Below are positions 41,601 to 48,660 of a DNA stretch of 59,119 bases, piece by piece (within the stretch, counting starts at the first letter, position 1; every line of letters starts with the position of its first letter). The stretch is from Hofstenia miamia (lineage: Eukaryota > Xenacoelomorpha > Acoela): contig SCFE01000067.1 in assembly GCA_004352715.1 (NCBI GenBank), positions 337,231 to 396,349 on the forward strand, written 5' to 3'. The translations under genes and the position numbers were made by a program. The notes below the pieces were generated by a model. It was not told the DNA's origin. It ran no database searches and worked only from the letters and a program-made list of their open reading frames with translations.

Positions 41601-42719
41601 CATTCAGTAGAAAAACCGGTACAAGATGGAGTAAAATATAAATGCTTTCTGCAGTTAATGCACTGAAAATTTACCTTTTCTCGTATCACAGATTTACAAG
41701 TAGAGCAATTTGTATTAACCATAATTTTGTTGAGCAACAAAGACAAACAATGACAAACGCTATAATCAATCATAGATCACTGTTAAAGCTATTAAAACAG
41801 TCAAAATTACAATGATTAAAAAAAAATTAATTAGTTAGCTGTAAATAATTTAAAACTCTTGACACTGTTGTATACCCTTAGGATTAAACGAGTAATGGCA
41901 TGCACATTCATATTTTACAATTATACTATTTCAATGGATTTTAAGAATTCCCATTCATTATTTTTACAACACTTATTTACAAAATATGTGCGGACTGATG
42001 TATAATTTAAATAAAACTAAGTTTTCCCAATTTTGATGAGCAACTACTAAGATATTATCATCAAGGATATACTACCAACTATAAACTTACATAATTAAGA
42101 ATGTTTAGTTAAACTTTTAAAATGAATTTTATCAACAATTATTTTCTGATTTTTAGCAAATAAATGAGGAATGTCGTCAATTATACCTCCAGGAGAAAGA
42201 ATACAAAAAGGATTTGGAAAATTTAGAAAAAGAAATTAGATCAGTTAGAAAGAAATTTCTAATTCAAAAAGAAAAGGATTTGTAAGTATTTGGGTGCAAT
42301 AATTTAATCTATAAGCAATGCTAAGTATCTTAACTTCTGCTAGAAATAGGGCTGCATAAAATTTTACTAATTCTTCAAATTTTACAAATGTAAATCGGAA
42401 AAATCACCCTATATAGAATTGGAAAGAATTTACCCATTTTGTGTTTAGAAAAAACTATGAAAAATTCAGCAAGACTAAAACTGGAACTAGAAGTAGCAGT
42501 CATACTGTTGCATTCGCAGATAAAACTGAGAAATTCCAAAAAGAAGGCATGCCAGATGATGCTCATAGAACGGGTACACCCATTGAGGATGATTCTCAAA
42601 TACAAGAACACCAATCTTCTACACCCCCTCAAAATGAATTTGATGAAAATAAGGATGATATTCCAATAAACGAAATCGAGACTATTCCAGAAGAAGATAC
42701 AGAACAGGCATCACCATGA
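11533..42719 (+). CDS. cfap58: Cilia- and flagella-associated protein 58 (5' incomplete, 14 exons)
   Basis: Joining 11533-11766, 13126-13431, 13912-14106, 14568-14705, 14812-14971, 18309-18391, 19396-19614, 20503-20637, 23268-23487, 25630-25748, 28840-29063, 30088-30424, 42157-42281 and 42449-42719 gives one uninterrupted frame of about 921 codons to a TGA. All introns are GT-AG and all phases agree. The product is almost entirely coiled coil. Diagnostic CFAP58/CCDC147 blocks appear in the right order: RLTRRCRELKAEY near the N-terminus, QNMYDAVQNDINLYNRSLLE in the middle, and IHRWRHLQGSDPTLYELI, ELLLKEREVLYVELKHIL, AKQPGPEVSEQL near the C-terminus. The length fits the human protein (about 870 residues). 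CFAP58 is a conserved axonemal/centriolar coiled-coil protein needed for sperm flagella and motile cilia. The initiating exon is not seen. Confidence 0.9.
13126..13431 (+). CDS. cfap58: cfap58 exon, coiled coil (residues 79-180)
   Basis: The acceptor is CATCTTTAG and the donor GAG|GTGTGC, phase 0 at both ends. The exon encodes ALLEVLKAKSHEDERNQYLL and a long Glu/Lys/Gln-rich coiled coil. It matches the segment of CFAP58 that follows the KAWKMV block. A (TA)n microsatellite starts 16 bp after the donor. Confidence 0.87.
13912..14106 (+). CDS. cfap58: cfap58 exon (residues 181-245)
   Basis: A long T tract precedes the ATTTAG acceptor; the donor is GCG|GTAAGG, phase 0 at both ends. The product is charged coiled coil with LTQSVENQTDDINVKQREY. 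Confidence 0.87.
14568..14705 (+). CDS. cfap58: cfap58 exon (residues 246-291)
   Basis: The acceptor is GATTTTAG and the donor AAG|GTATTC, phase 0 at both ends. It encodes ILKDRYSHDIDILSTKIYAI and further coiled coil. Confidence 0.85.
14812..14971 (+). CDS. cfap58: cfap58 exon (residues 292-345, ends in phase 1)
   Basis: The intron before it is only 106 bp. The acceptor is ATATTTAG and the donor GAAAAAA|GTAATA. The final codon is split after its first base and is completed as AGA by the next exon at 18309, which supports the boundary. Confidence 0.83.
15257..17372 (-). mobile_element. piggyBac-like transposon relic, 2.1 kb
   Basis: The left end reads TTAA then CCCTAAAACGGTTG. The right end reads CAACCGTTTTAGGG then TTAT, a one-base-decayed TTAA. 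A second shared block, TGTTAACAAAATGTATACA on the right, pairs with TGTATGCATTTTGTTAACA on the left. A TTAA target and CCC...GGG termini are the hallmarks of the piggyBac superfamily. Minus-strand frames at 16609-16812 (MPRQCSTQQALASMF then an acidic stretch) and 15894-16139 could be broken transposase pieces. I could not find the catalytic DDD blocks, so the assignment rests mainly on the ends. It sits in the intron between 14971 and 18309. Confidence 0.6.
17085..17104. repeat. (TG)n microsatellite
   Basis: A short GT/TG run lies inside the piggyBac-like relic. Confidence 0.8.
17740..17762. repeat. (TA)n microsatellite
   Basis: A TA run in the intron between 14971 and 18309, preceded by ATATATATGCACATATATAT. 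Confidence 0.8.
18309..18391 (+). CDS. cfap58: cfap58 exon (27 codons plus split codon)
   Basis: The acceptor is AATATACAG and the donor CAC|GTAAGT, a consensus site. Two leading bases complete the codon begun in the previous exon, and then QEEHGKMQKLRRELKKLSIN follows. The exon is too short to stand out alone; its phase match to both neighbours is the main evidence. Confidence 0.8.
19396..19614 (+). CDS. cfap58: cfap58 exon (residues 373-445)
   Basis: The acceptor is CATATTTAG and the donor AGG|GTAATA, phase 0 at both ends. It encodes LINEYKEQFKIKSEENCKID and FLKILDKER, corresponding to the NYKDEAQKQRKIIFHLEKER region of vertebrate CFAP58. Confidence 0.87.
20503..20637 (+). CDS. cfap58: cfap58 exon with the MYDAVQNDINLYNR block
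   Basis: The acceptor is ACATTTTAG and the donor AGG|GTAAGT, phase 0 at both ends. QNMYDAVQNDINLYNRSLLE is one of the best-conserved CFAP58 segments (QNLYEAVRSDRNLYSKNLVE in vertebrates) and strongly supports the identification. Confidence 0.92.
20801..22121 (-). mobile_element. Mariner transposon, 1321 bp, with TA target duplication
   Basis: The ends are inverted repeats of about 30 bp: TTACTGCGTTCAATAAATAA on the left, and the reverse complement of the right end starts TTACTGCATTCAATAAATAA. Each end is flanked by TA (20799-20800 and 22122-22123), the expected mariner target duplication. The size is canonical for mariner. It lies in a cfap58 intron in antisense orientation to the gene. Terminal mismatches and a broken transposase frame indicate an old insertion. 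Confidence 0.88.
20875..21932 (-). pseudogene. Mariner transposase (frameshifted)
   Basis: The frame opens at MECNKEMFRFYVYTETQRG (21932). An N-terminal HTH region with RTVARWCANYQ and a QDQPRPGRPLS linker follows, then a second HTH. The catalytic blocks come next: EDETFVSYDS (first Asp) and HWQHDNARCHVS (second Asp). The frame shifts near 21120, and the third acid, in SPYSPDLNLCDRW, is in another frame after an internal stop. The tail GDYITD ends near 20875. The domain layout and the spacing of the last two acids are mariner-type, but the enzyme cannot be made whole from this copy. Confidence 0.88.
23268..23487 (+). CDS. cfap58: cfap58 exon (residues 491-564, ends in phase 1)
   Basis: The acceptor is TTGCTTAG and the donor GATG|GTAAGT. 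It encodes VGQLKNEISMIEEEIKVEEN, aligning with VDQLKEEISAKE in vertebrate CFAP58. It ends in an unusual proline/aspartate stretch (KDIVESPPD). The split glycine codon is completed by the next exon. Confidence 0.87.
24318..24360. repeat. (TTA)n microsatellite
   Basis: About 14 TTA/ATT units lie in the intron between 23487 and 25630. Confidence 0.9.
25250..25275. repeat. (TA)n microsatellite
   Basis: A TA run, followed by degenerate ATACATAC units. Confidence 0.85.
25630..25748 (+). CDS. cfap58: cfap58 exon (39 codons plus split codon)
   Basis: The acceptor is TCTCTTTAG and the donor AAG|GTTGAT. The first two bases complete Gly, then VIENIKRICRDQEEETTRLH and GELQFEKNKEMIELEK follow. This matches the KKELDQVISERD region of vertebrate CFAP58. 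Confidence 0.85.
26110..27600 (+). mobile_element. CR1-like LINE fragment, 5'-truncated
   Basis: Broken plus-strand frames give a LINE reverse transcriptase in the order CRKFSSGPNEIPFWFF, KVALAQKNSDIRGINV, VDFSKAFDTL (first catalytic Asp), QGTVGGPNVYSIASDQL and KYSDDSKLC. That last block is the catalytic box, with Ser in place of the usual Ala. It is frameshifted near 26710-26780 and carries stops, so it is inactive. The copy ends at 27561-27600 in four 10-bp units of the GTTATTCAAT type; short 3' tandem repeats are typical of CR1-clade LINEs. It lies in the cfap58 intron between 25748 and 28840, in sense orientation. Confidence 0.8.
27561..27600 (+). repeat. Decamer tandem repeat at LINE 3' end
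   Basis: Three exact GTTATTCAAT units and a variant fourth (GTGAATCAAT) follow the last coding remnants directly. Confidence 0.85.
28840..29063 (+). CDS. cfap58: cfap58 exon (residues 604-678, ends in phase 2)
   Basis: The acceptor is TGATTTTAG and the donor AAG|GTAGGC. It encodes REAELKDLYETLKLKQA and LRKIKTELQQAM, aligning with NDELALLYEKIKIQQS and LKLEIKKLRREK of vertebrate CFAP58. The terminal AG is completed to an Arg codon by the next exon. Confidence 0.9.
30088..30424 (+). CDS. cfap58: cfap58 exon with the HRWRHLQGSDP / KQPGPEVSEQL core
   Basis: This is the most diagnostic exon. RRELIKARYHCRVIQDEV, IHRWRHLQGSDPTLYELI, VLYVELKHILAKQPGPEV and SEQLILYE correspond block for block to CFAP58. 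I chose the acceptor TCTCTTAG at 30087 over the CAG at 30034. Only 30087 continues the phase-2 frame (AG|A) without a stop, giving QKIRNQVEHFRREL, which aligns with VEELRQEFFHMQREL. Using 30034 gives a TGA. The donor is AAG|GTAATT, phase 0. Confidence 0.93.
30425..31985. other. Intronic, no recognised feature
   Basis: This is the start of the 11.7-kb cfap58 intron. It is AT-rich, and I see no repeats with clear ends and no coding motifs. The 60-codon frame at 31119-31301 looks random. Confidence 0.5.
31990..32410 (-). pseudogene. hAT transposase C-terminal relic
   Basis: On the minus strand, 32100-32045 reads PISSAGCERGFSQLRVMS, preceded by KFVQIAKTL. This is the signature start of the hAT-family C-terminal dimerisation domain (usually PxSxAxxERxFS). 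Flanking frames are full of stops. No RNase H-like blocks or hAT termini were found, so only a fragment remains. Confidence 0.65.
32597..32647. repeat. (TAG)n microsatellite at the LINE 3' end
   Basis: About 17 TAG units lie immediately downstream (in LINE orientation, minus strand) of the ORF2 3' non-coding tail. They read as (CTA)n on that strand and are probably the terminal tail of the LINE ending here. Confidence 0.85.
32648..33594 (-). mobile_element. LINE (CR1/Jockey-like) 3' part, segment A
   Basis: The minus-strand frame from the gap to about 32755 encodes the C-terminal third of a LINE reverse transcriptase. ISKWAALNNLSFNVNKFHLI and VKDLGIYITSNLKWDMHI come first. After a frameshift, SKLLYSSQLWYPSINDINNL follows, then LQKRCVKWI. 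These are the conserved post-YADD thumb segments. A short 3' non-coding region with AATAAA and the (CTA)n tail follow. One frameshift near 33285 and truncation by the N gap make it inactive. Bases 33398-33594 recur at 37321-37517 with about eight differences. Confidence 0.8.
33595..34594. other. Assembly gap (1000 N)
   Basis: Exactly 1000 Ns, so probably a gap of unknown or default size within nested repeats. Confidence 0.95.
35355..36278 (+). pseudogene. LINE ORF2 fragment: linker and N-terminal reverse transcriptase
   Basis: This is the longest open frame of the second LINE (307 codons). It contains the connector (LWHLISKYSKSAPKKPFISL), the template-binding block VSGPDDLPPWVFKW, NFRPVCLSSILARCFEKI, the FAYQANHCTTDSL block and VIFLDFSSAFNTVP with the first catalytic Asp. 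It ends by frameshift just before the WLNSYLFGWSQKV block, which continues in another frame. Confidence 0.8.
36500..36935 (+). pseudogene. LINE ORF2 fragment: after the YADD box
   Basis: The frame continues directly from SQYADDTYEMFEITSF, then LPRLDNLNLTLNSTKSK, then YSGVEIDGNLNFDKHVS and FIFKTYILPHITYAAPAW. These are standard post-palm LINE segments. The frame changes near 36930, after AAPAWIYH. Confidence 0.75.
37321..37982 (-). mobile_element. LINE (same family as segment A), segment B: reverse transcriptase core
   Basis: Minus-strand frames encode YRPISILSKLSLVFEKV, QFGFVKKRSCTLQLLMFL, VLYTDFRRVFDSVDHSVL (catalytic Asp), VKIGDSFSGCLEITSGVPQG, SILGPLHFILYIHDLP, YIFADNVKII (YADD altered to FADN) and ISKWATLNNLTFNVNKFH. 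The catalytic box has lost its second Asp and a frameshift lies near 37705, so it is inactive. It joins directly to the second LINE's tail at 37320/37321 and to a minisatellite at 37985. Confidence 0.82.
37985..38148 (-). repeat. 21-bp minisatellite, about 7.8 copies, in frame with the LINE
   Basis: Seven full units and a 17-bp partial unit of the type CACATTCAAGATTGGACTAG(T) begin at 37985, 38006, 38027, 38048, 38069, 38090, 38111 and 38132. The first four units start CACATT and the last four CATATT. On the minus strand each unit encodes seven residues of the type PILNVTS. Because 21 is a multiple of three, the frame stays open into the LINE reverse-transcriptase segment. Confidence 0.92.
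38215..38788 (-). pseudogene. Tc1/IS630-type DDE transposase fragment
   Basis: The coding sequence emerges from the gap with DETNFNLHISRNFGRARRR, the first catalytic Asp block. A one-base shift at about 38680 leads into MVVGSTTLQRGSFTSEKA, and VVVVIDNAPCHSG (second Asp) and LGPYSPMLNPIEHVWSVLK (catalytic Glu) follow. The D-D-E arrangement and the NPIEHVW motif place it in the DDE_3 branch of IS630/Tc1, not mariner. The stop lies at 38215, and the DNA-binding part is in the gap or missing. Confidence 0.85.
38789..39753. other. Assembly gap (965 N)
   Basis: The gap hides the N-terminus of the Tc1-type transposase and probably the link between LINE endonuclease and reverse transcriptase. Confidence 0.95.
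39754..40949 (-). mobile_element. LINE segment C: APE-type endonuclease
   Basis: Minus-strand frames give YLNAQSL, HGGCAILCHKDLNFT, PILIYGDLNFPGADWSV, SGNMLDVILCNKELIY and SISDHSIIYFSLKL. This is the order of catalytic motifs in an apurinic/apyrimidinic-like LINE endonuclease (GDxN, then SDH). The linker NIMDLCIPKRRPVRRLLPSY follows into the gap. The longest unbroken stretch is 40277-40074. Several stops interrupt it. It probably belongs to the same minus-strand LINE as segments A and B. Confidence 0.82.
40701..40949. repeat. 249-bp block duplicated across a single N (copy 1)
   Basis: This block is nearly identical to 40951-41199, with a handful of substitutions, and is separated from it by one N at 40950. 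The overlap falls within LINE coding sequence and repeats the ORF1/ORF2 junction. It is probably an unmerged haplotype overlap. Confidence 0.85.
40951..41790 (-). mobile_element. LINE ORF1 region (zinc-finger and RRM-like protein)
   Basis: Two minus-strand frames form an ORF1-type protein. 41773-41468 starts at MIDYSVC and has NCSTCKSVIREKVNFQCINC, then PSCTGF and HKHFLLCSDC, a PHD-like run of Cys/His pairs. 41352-41065 has FRASSFKPRTILVDLVNVW, then NIYIKGELSKENRIIEKRLL, matching the C-terminal part of CR1/L2 ORF1 proteins. A frame break lies between them near 41352-41468. ORF1 proteins bind the element's RNA. ORF1, endonuclease, reverse transcriptase and tail run in order on the minus strand down to 32648. 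Confidence 0.75.
42157..42281 (+). CDS. cfap58: cfap58 exon (residues 791-832, ends in phase 2)
   Basis: The acceptor is GATTTTTAG and the donor TT|GTAAGT, a consensus site. It encodes KEYKKDLENLEKEIRSVRKK then FLIQKEKDL, aligning with QEYKYEIERLGNEL and LKKKYLAQKRKE near the end of vertebrate CFAP58. It follows an 11.7-kb intron filled with transposons. Confidence 0.9.
42449..42719 (+). CDS. cfap58: cfap58 last exon, acidic low-complexity tail and stop
   Basis: The acceptor is TGTGTTTAG. Its first base completes a Leu codon, and then KNYEKFSKTKTGTRSSS and HTVAFADKTEKFQKEGM lead into a Thr/Pro/Asp/Glu-rich tail ending TIPEEDTEQASP and TGA at 42717-42719. The tail departs from the coiled coil and is not conserved in vertebrates as far as I recall. 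No canonical AATAAA was seen in the first 450 bp after the stop, so the 3' UTR end is undefined. Confidence 0.85.
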
Positions 42720-45700
42720 TAAATTCTGTCATTATTCAATAATTTTGTTAAGATATTCAAATATTTACGTTCTGAAATCTTTATTTCACACTCTACAATG
42801 TAACAGCAAAATTTTCAATATTTACAATTTTCTATGTTTCTTCTTAATAATAATTTAATGCAACTGCGTTCATACTATCCCAAAGCTTGAATTTTTCCGA
42901 TTAAGCAGTTGTGCAACGGAAGCCATGGAGGTTACAGTAATGCGATTGAAAAATTCCTTTTCTGATACTCTAGCTTAACATTTTAATTGCTAGACATAAT
43001 TTTTTAAGTACACCCTTGTGGTTATTTACTGATTGAAAAAACGCGAGCTCTTCTTTGAAAACCCATGGTTTCATTTATCAAAGAGCATAGGTTTATTAGT
43101 TTATTGTATTGTAAATATATATAAATCACAGGTAAAAATAACAAAAATATCGCAAAATTTTACTAATAACATATTCAAAAAATAAATGCTTTTCTGCTGT
43201 CATTGCAGAACCCATAGCTTTGTAGCATATGAAAAGTGTGGAACTACATATCTCATAAAGATTAAAATCTTCATATTGTTTCTGAAAAATTCCCAATAGA
43301 TGCTTTTTGTAGTTCAATTTGCTATCTATATAAAGACCGAAGTATCAAACAAATGTCTACTGTAGAACGATGCTGTATTGAACTACAAGTTTTACTTGAA
43401 TAATTATTAGCAATTTACACCTCTTAGATAAGAACTCATTTCTACAGATTCATTCATGTTGATATGTAGATTCTTCGTAATCCTGAAGCGAAATTGATTT
43501 AAACATTTCATATAAAATTCGTTTATCATTATTATCCCTACTTACAATACAATGATTGTTAGTCAATATATTTTCCAGAGTGAGTTTCCTACTTGTGTAA
43601 AAGTGGTCCACTCATAGCACCGAGTTTTGAGATAATCACATTGTACATCAATAAAATTGCATCTGTTCCATATAGGCATGTGATTATCGTCATTGCCAAG
43701 GCGAGATTACAGCTATATCGGCAAATAGTGAATTTTAGGGAAAGTTATTAAATGCAGAACAATAGTCTAGAAACAAGGACTTTACTTAGCATAGTTTAAT
43801 TCACATCTATTCAAACCTGTTACAATAAAATCTATTTGTTTTATAGATAAATTGTCAAGGATCAGATGCGTCTGAAAAAATGTAGCCAATATTTAATAGC
43901 AACTTTGCCCAGACTTCTAGGCAAAATCATAGTGGCAGCAGCTGGTTGATAAAAACAAATAGTATGGCATATATAATTCAAGTAACCAGTAAATAGCAGG
44001 GTTGCAAATGATATCGAAATTTTGCATCAAATCATTGATATCAATCAAAGTTGAAACCGGGTCAATTTTTTCCTTATGGATTCCAGGTCTACCGGGTCAC
44101 ATTTATATAAACAATTACAGAAAGAGACTCATCTCAATAAAGTCAGTCTTATTACGTAATTATTGAATTACACAAATTTCAGGTGTGCCTTATGTAGTTT
44201 CAGAATTTATTACATTTTGATTTTCTTCTCTAATATGGCCCTGCGAATTCACCTATTTTATTTGAATTCAAATCCGAATATCAGTGGTGCAGTGCGAAAA
44301 TTTTGACATAGCTGTCACAGTTTTCATAAAAATCTTCGTTTCTTTAGTTGTAACTATGTGTTTTGATTTTCTCAATCAATCTTATAAAAGAATACTGTAA
44401 TTTATTCACAGTCATAGGATTTGCGGGATTACTATTAAGCCTGTGCGGGAAGTGATGAGCGTGGGTAGAAAACTTAAGCCAAAAACCAGGCAAGGTTCAT
44501 TAAATTTTAGATTCGGCACTTTTAAATTAATGCTAATTTGACTTATTTTTGGTCGTTATCAAACAAATTTTTGGCCTTCTAGATCAAGGATAGGTATGTT
44601 AGAAAAACATTATAAAATCTATGCATTGAAATTGATAAATATGTATGGAGTTTTCAAAGAGCATATCATAAAATTGTAAATTTTAAAAATACAATAGTTT
44701 TTATCGTCTTACAATGGCGTAGGGAAAGTATACTTTATATAAAGTTTTTCATTACTGTTTGAAAATGCTATTACAATTAAGTTTTTCACTTCCTCAAAGG
44801 TTTCCATCTTATATATAGCTCATTTATAGTGAAGGAAAAGAACACATAATTTATAATAAACCCAATTCAACCATCCTGACTTAAAAAACAATATTTTTAG
44901 AGATCAAGCGATGTATATGTATTAATTCTAATTTTAATTAATATATCCAATTTGAAAAATTAATTTTTACTGGATTACGTAAAAAAAATTGTATAAAAAT
45001 AGTGATTCTATCTATAGGTTGTTCTACTTAGATCAGTAATTCTTCAAATAATTTCACTCTTTGGTAGAATGTGTGATGCTAGCATTTGGTGTGAAAAATT
45101 TTTCAAACCTTATAAATAAGTGATATGAATAAGCATCCATTAGAAAATACAATCATAAAAACACAATAAATGAAATTCCATTGCCTTAAATCATTTATTG
45201 TTCATATGCAGCAAGTTGTGGGACAAATTTACTCAATGCCTTCGTATTTTCATGAATTAATAATAAACGCATGTAACAGGGTCAGGTTAATGCATTTAGC
45301 TACTTAAGTATATTTTTTGAAATTCAAATTGAATCTTTCAAATATAAATATATTTCTTATGTTTTAAAACAAATAGGTCTATGGAGGCAAAGAACAAACC
45401 GAAATTGATTTATGTGACGTAATATATACTTGAGTCTTAGCAAATATTAGTTGTTTTTTCCATGGCTTGGGCTTATCCTTTATACACCTTCTATGAAGTA
45501 ATCAACTTGTTAAAATAGAATCGTCGCAATAGCGGCTAGGGGCATCCCTTCCTCGGAGATTAGGTAGCCTCCTGGAAAATACAGCCAAGCACAAAAACAG
45601 CTTGTAAAAATGAAATTAATAAATTTTGCTTTAAGCGTACTTTACAAATATTACGCTACTAAAAGAAGTCTCTAATTTTTGGAATTTTTGAAACATCACA
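42720..45700. other. Intergenic, no gene seen
   Basis: AT-rich sequence. Around 43998 a CAGGGTTGCAAATGATATC block, followed by repeated GGGTCA/GGGTCT motifs to about 44100, resembles a hAT-type terminus. No coding or RNA feature is evident. The 63-codon minus frame at 43126-43317 looks random. Confidence 0.45.
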
Positions 45701-45711
45701 ATTGAAGAACT

Positions 45712-48548
45712 AAAAATTTTGTGGATTAACATCAGCAATCTTTCTATGAAAACAGGGTTGGCATCCTCAATTAATTTAATTCAAATATTTTTTTATTGTG
45801 CTATTATAACTTGGTTAAAAGATTGTGAAAATTTACCATTCTTATATAATCCAGACTGTAATACTTATGATATTCATTTCAAAAAATCGATCTGAACGTG
45901 GTGGGGGATTAATGATACTTATTCCGAAATGCTTAAAATCAAAACGTAGGAATGATTTAGAAATTAAACATGAGATTTTTGAAAGTTTGTGGATTGAACT
46001 AAAATCTTTTTCAAATTCTTGCAACAGCGAACTCATAAACATTTGCTACAATCCAAATAAAAGTTATATTTCTGAATTTTGTAACCACAAAATTGAAGAA
46101 ATAGAATATGCAATTCTTGAAAATAAGTTTATTAGTGTCCTTGGAGACTTTAATTCTAATTATTTAAATTCTGTTGAATCAAAGAAAATTGATCATATTT
46201 GTGATATTTTTGCTTTTCAAACTATTAATAAAACCAACCCAACTAGATTTTCTAATTTAATTGACTATTTTCTATCCGATAGTTGTAATAAATATAAAAC
46301 ATATATGTTTGAATCATTTAGTGATCACAATCTTTGCGTTTATGTTAGTAACCATAAGTTCAGGACAAAAAATAGGAAAGTTATTTATTCTAGGGATTTT
46401 AGCAACTTTAATGAGCAAAAATTTATACACCTCTTGAAGAACATATCCTTTGATATAACCTACACTTTTAATGATGCCGATAGTATGTTAAAATTCATCA
46501 CTTGTGAAATCACCAAAGCATTAAACAAAGTAGCACCGCTGCGAACAAAGTTAATTAGCACTAAATTAAGGCCAGTGATTAACGAACCCCGTGATTCCGA
46601 CTTGATTAAGGACCTGGTAATTAAGAAAAATAAACTCTTTGAACTTGCGAAATCGGATCCCATCAATCTTAATTGGACTAATTATGAACACGCTAAGCAA
46701 TTAATCAAAAAGAGCCGCAAATTTAATTATGAATGTAAGTTAAAGGATTATTTCAAACGCCTAAAGAAATCTAACCAAAAATGGAATTTTCTTAATAAAA
46801 GCATTGGTAAAACTAAGGGGCTAAACATAAGCATTGAAGGAATCAAACATGATAATAAGATGTACAAGAATAAGAAGGATATCGCAAACATTTTAAACAG
46901 AAATTTTGAAAATATGGGTAAATTCAATTTTAAATTCGGAAAAATTGGAAATAATTCATCCCAACAACCTGATATACGCAAGGAACGGTTTCATTTCAAC
47001 TTAATTTCCTACTATGAGCTTAGAAATGTAGTAAATAAGCTAGATAATAATAAATCATGTGGATCCAGTAACCTGCCGTATTGGATAATTAAGAAATATT
47101 TTTATATTTTTGGTGAATACCTGCTTGTAGCATTTAATCAAAGTATTATAAATAATGACTTTCCTACCCTTTTAAAGCAATCTGATATTTCACCGTTATA
47201 TAAAAAAGGAGACCCGCTAGACCCCATGAACTACAGGCCAATTAGTATAACACACCCCTTCTCAAAAATATTTGAAAAACTACTAGCCGCACAAATGTAC
47301 AAATTTATCAATGACAATCAAATTTTATCAAGTAATCAATTTGGATTTCGACCTAAATTCAGCACATCTGATGCGATTTTATCAATCACAGAAAAAATTA
47401 AACAAAATTTAAATCAAAATTTGTTTACAGCGGTTGCTTTACTTGATTTAAGCAAAGCATTTAATTCAATGAATTTCGATATTTTAGAAGAAAAATTAAG
47501 GCTAGAAGGTTTTAGTGTCAATGCAATAAATTTCATTATGAGTTTTTTAGAGAATCGCAGACAAAGAGTAAAAATTGATCACATTTTCTCAGACTATACT
47601 ACTACAAATCTAGGCGTACCACAAGGAACTGTATTAGGACCCATTCTTTTCGCACTTTATGTCAATGACATTTCAAAATCCTTGACAAATGGAACTATTT
47701 ACCAATATGCAGACGATACTTGTATATTACGGACAGCAAAAAATCCCTTTGAGGCAACCAAACATTTGACAAAAGATATTGAAAATCTCGTAACATATTT
47801 CAATCATAATAAACTAAAAATCAATTCTGACAAAACTCAATTTATCATCTTTTCATCTAAACAACAACAAAAGCTTACTGAAAATTTTAAAATTAATGTT
47901 TGTGATAACGAAATTAGTCAAAGTAAATGTGTAAACTATCTAGGTGTATTATTAGACAATGACTTAAATTTCGATAATTTCTTCTCCCACAAATTAAAAA
48001 AGATGGCATGTGGAATAAAATATTTGTACCATTTGCGCCATGTAGGAAAATCATCGCATGTAGAACTAATTCATTCATTTGTCTTAAGTCAATTTAATTA
48101 CTGTGCATTTCTTTTTCAAAATCTCACATCGCAAAAACGTTCATCATTAGCAAAAATGTTTAACTGGGCATTTAGAACACTTAATTATATTGAAAAACAT
48201 GAATCCATAACGCAATTAAGATCATCATATAACATTTTGGCCCCGAATTACTTTATTCAGTATCAATCTTTATGTATGATTCACAAATTTATTCATGAAT
48301 TAAGTTCATTAAGTTTTCTTAATAATTACATCAAAATCAATAAAAGAAATAAAACACTTTTTAGCATCAATAATCGTCAAGATTCATTTTCTTTTAAATG
48401 TTCAATCTCTTGGAATGATTTAAGTATTGATATAAAATGTGAGAAAAACTATAAACACTTCAAGAAAAAAATAAAACAATTTCTATTAAGTAGGCAAACA
48501 TTATTGGGCATAGATAATAAACTCAACGCATGGTCAAATTACTTTTAA
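45712..48548 (+). mobile_element. LINE ORF2, nearly intact: endonuclease plus reverse transcriptase
   Basis: A 907-codon frame (45825-48548) covers most of ORF2. It has an APE-type endonuclease (GGGLMILIPK, VLGDFNSNYL, FSDHNLCVYV), a connector, and reverse transcriptase with CGSSNLPYWIIKKYF, NYRPISITHPFSKIFEKLL, ALLDLSKAFNSMN (Asp), LGVPQGTVLGPILFALYVND and IYQYADDTCIL (catalytic YADD). The thumb ends ...WSNYF. The endonuclease N-terminus (WINISNLSMK, AIITWLKDCEN) lies upstream in another frame, from 45712 to about 45886, so one base is gained or lost there. Its first Met at 45825 is probably not the original start. The sequence is unusually well preserved for this window, so this is a recent insertion of a CR1/Jockey-type LINE. 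Confidence 0.9.
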
Positions 48549-48660
48549 AACTGCCCTTTAATTAATATTGCATATTTAATTAGTTTTGTAAATATTTTTG
48601 TCATGTGTTAGTTTATAGTTTTTACATACATTTAAGCAATAAATTTGCTTTGACTCTTAA
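48549..48660 (+). other. Probable 3' UTR and end of the LINE
   Basis: The sequence after the stop is AT-rich and carries AGCAATAAATTTGC, a possible polyadenylation context, near 48637. No poly-A or tandem tail was clearly found, so the end is approximate. Confidence 0.4.

Noticed and set aside
45530-45590. GC-richer patch as a structural RNA gene
   Set aside because: Could not fold it into a tRNA or recognise another RNA family by eye.
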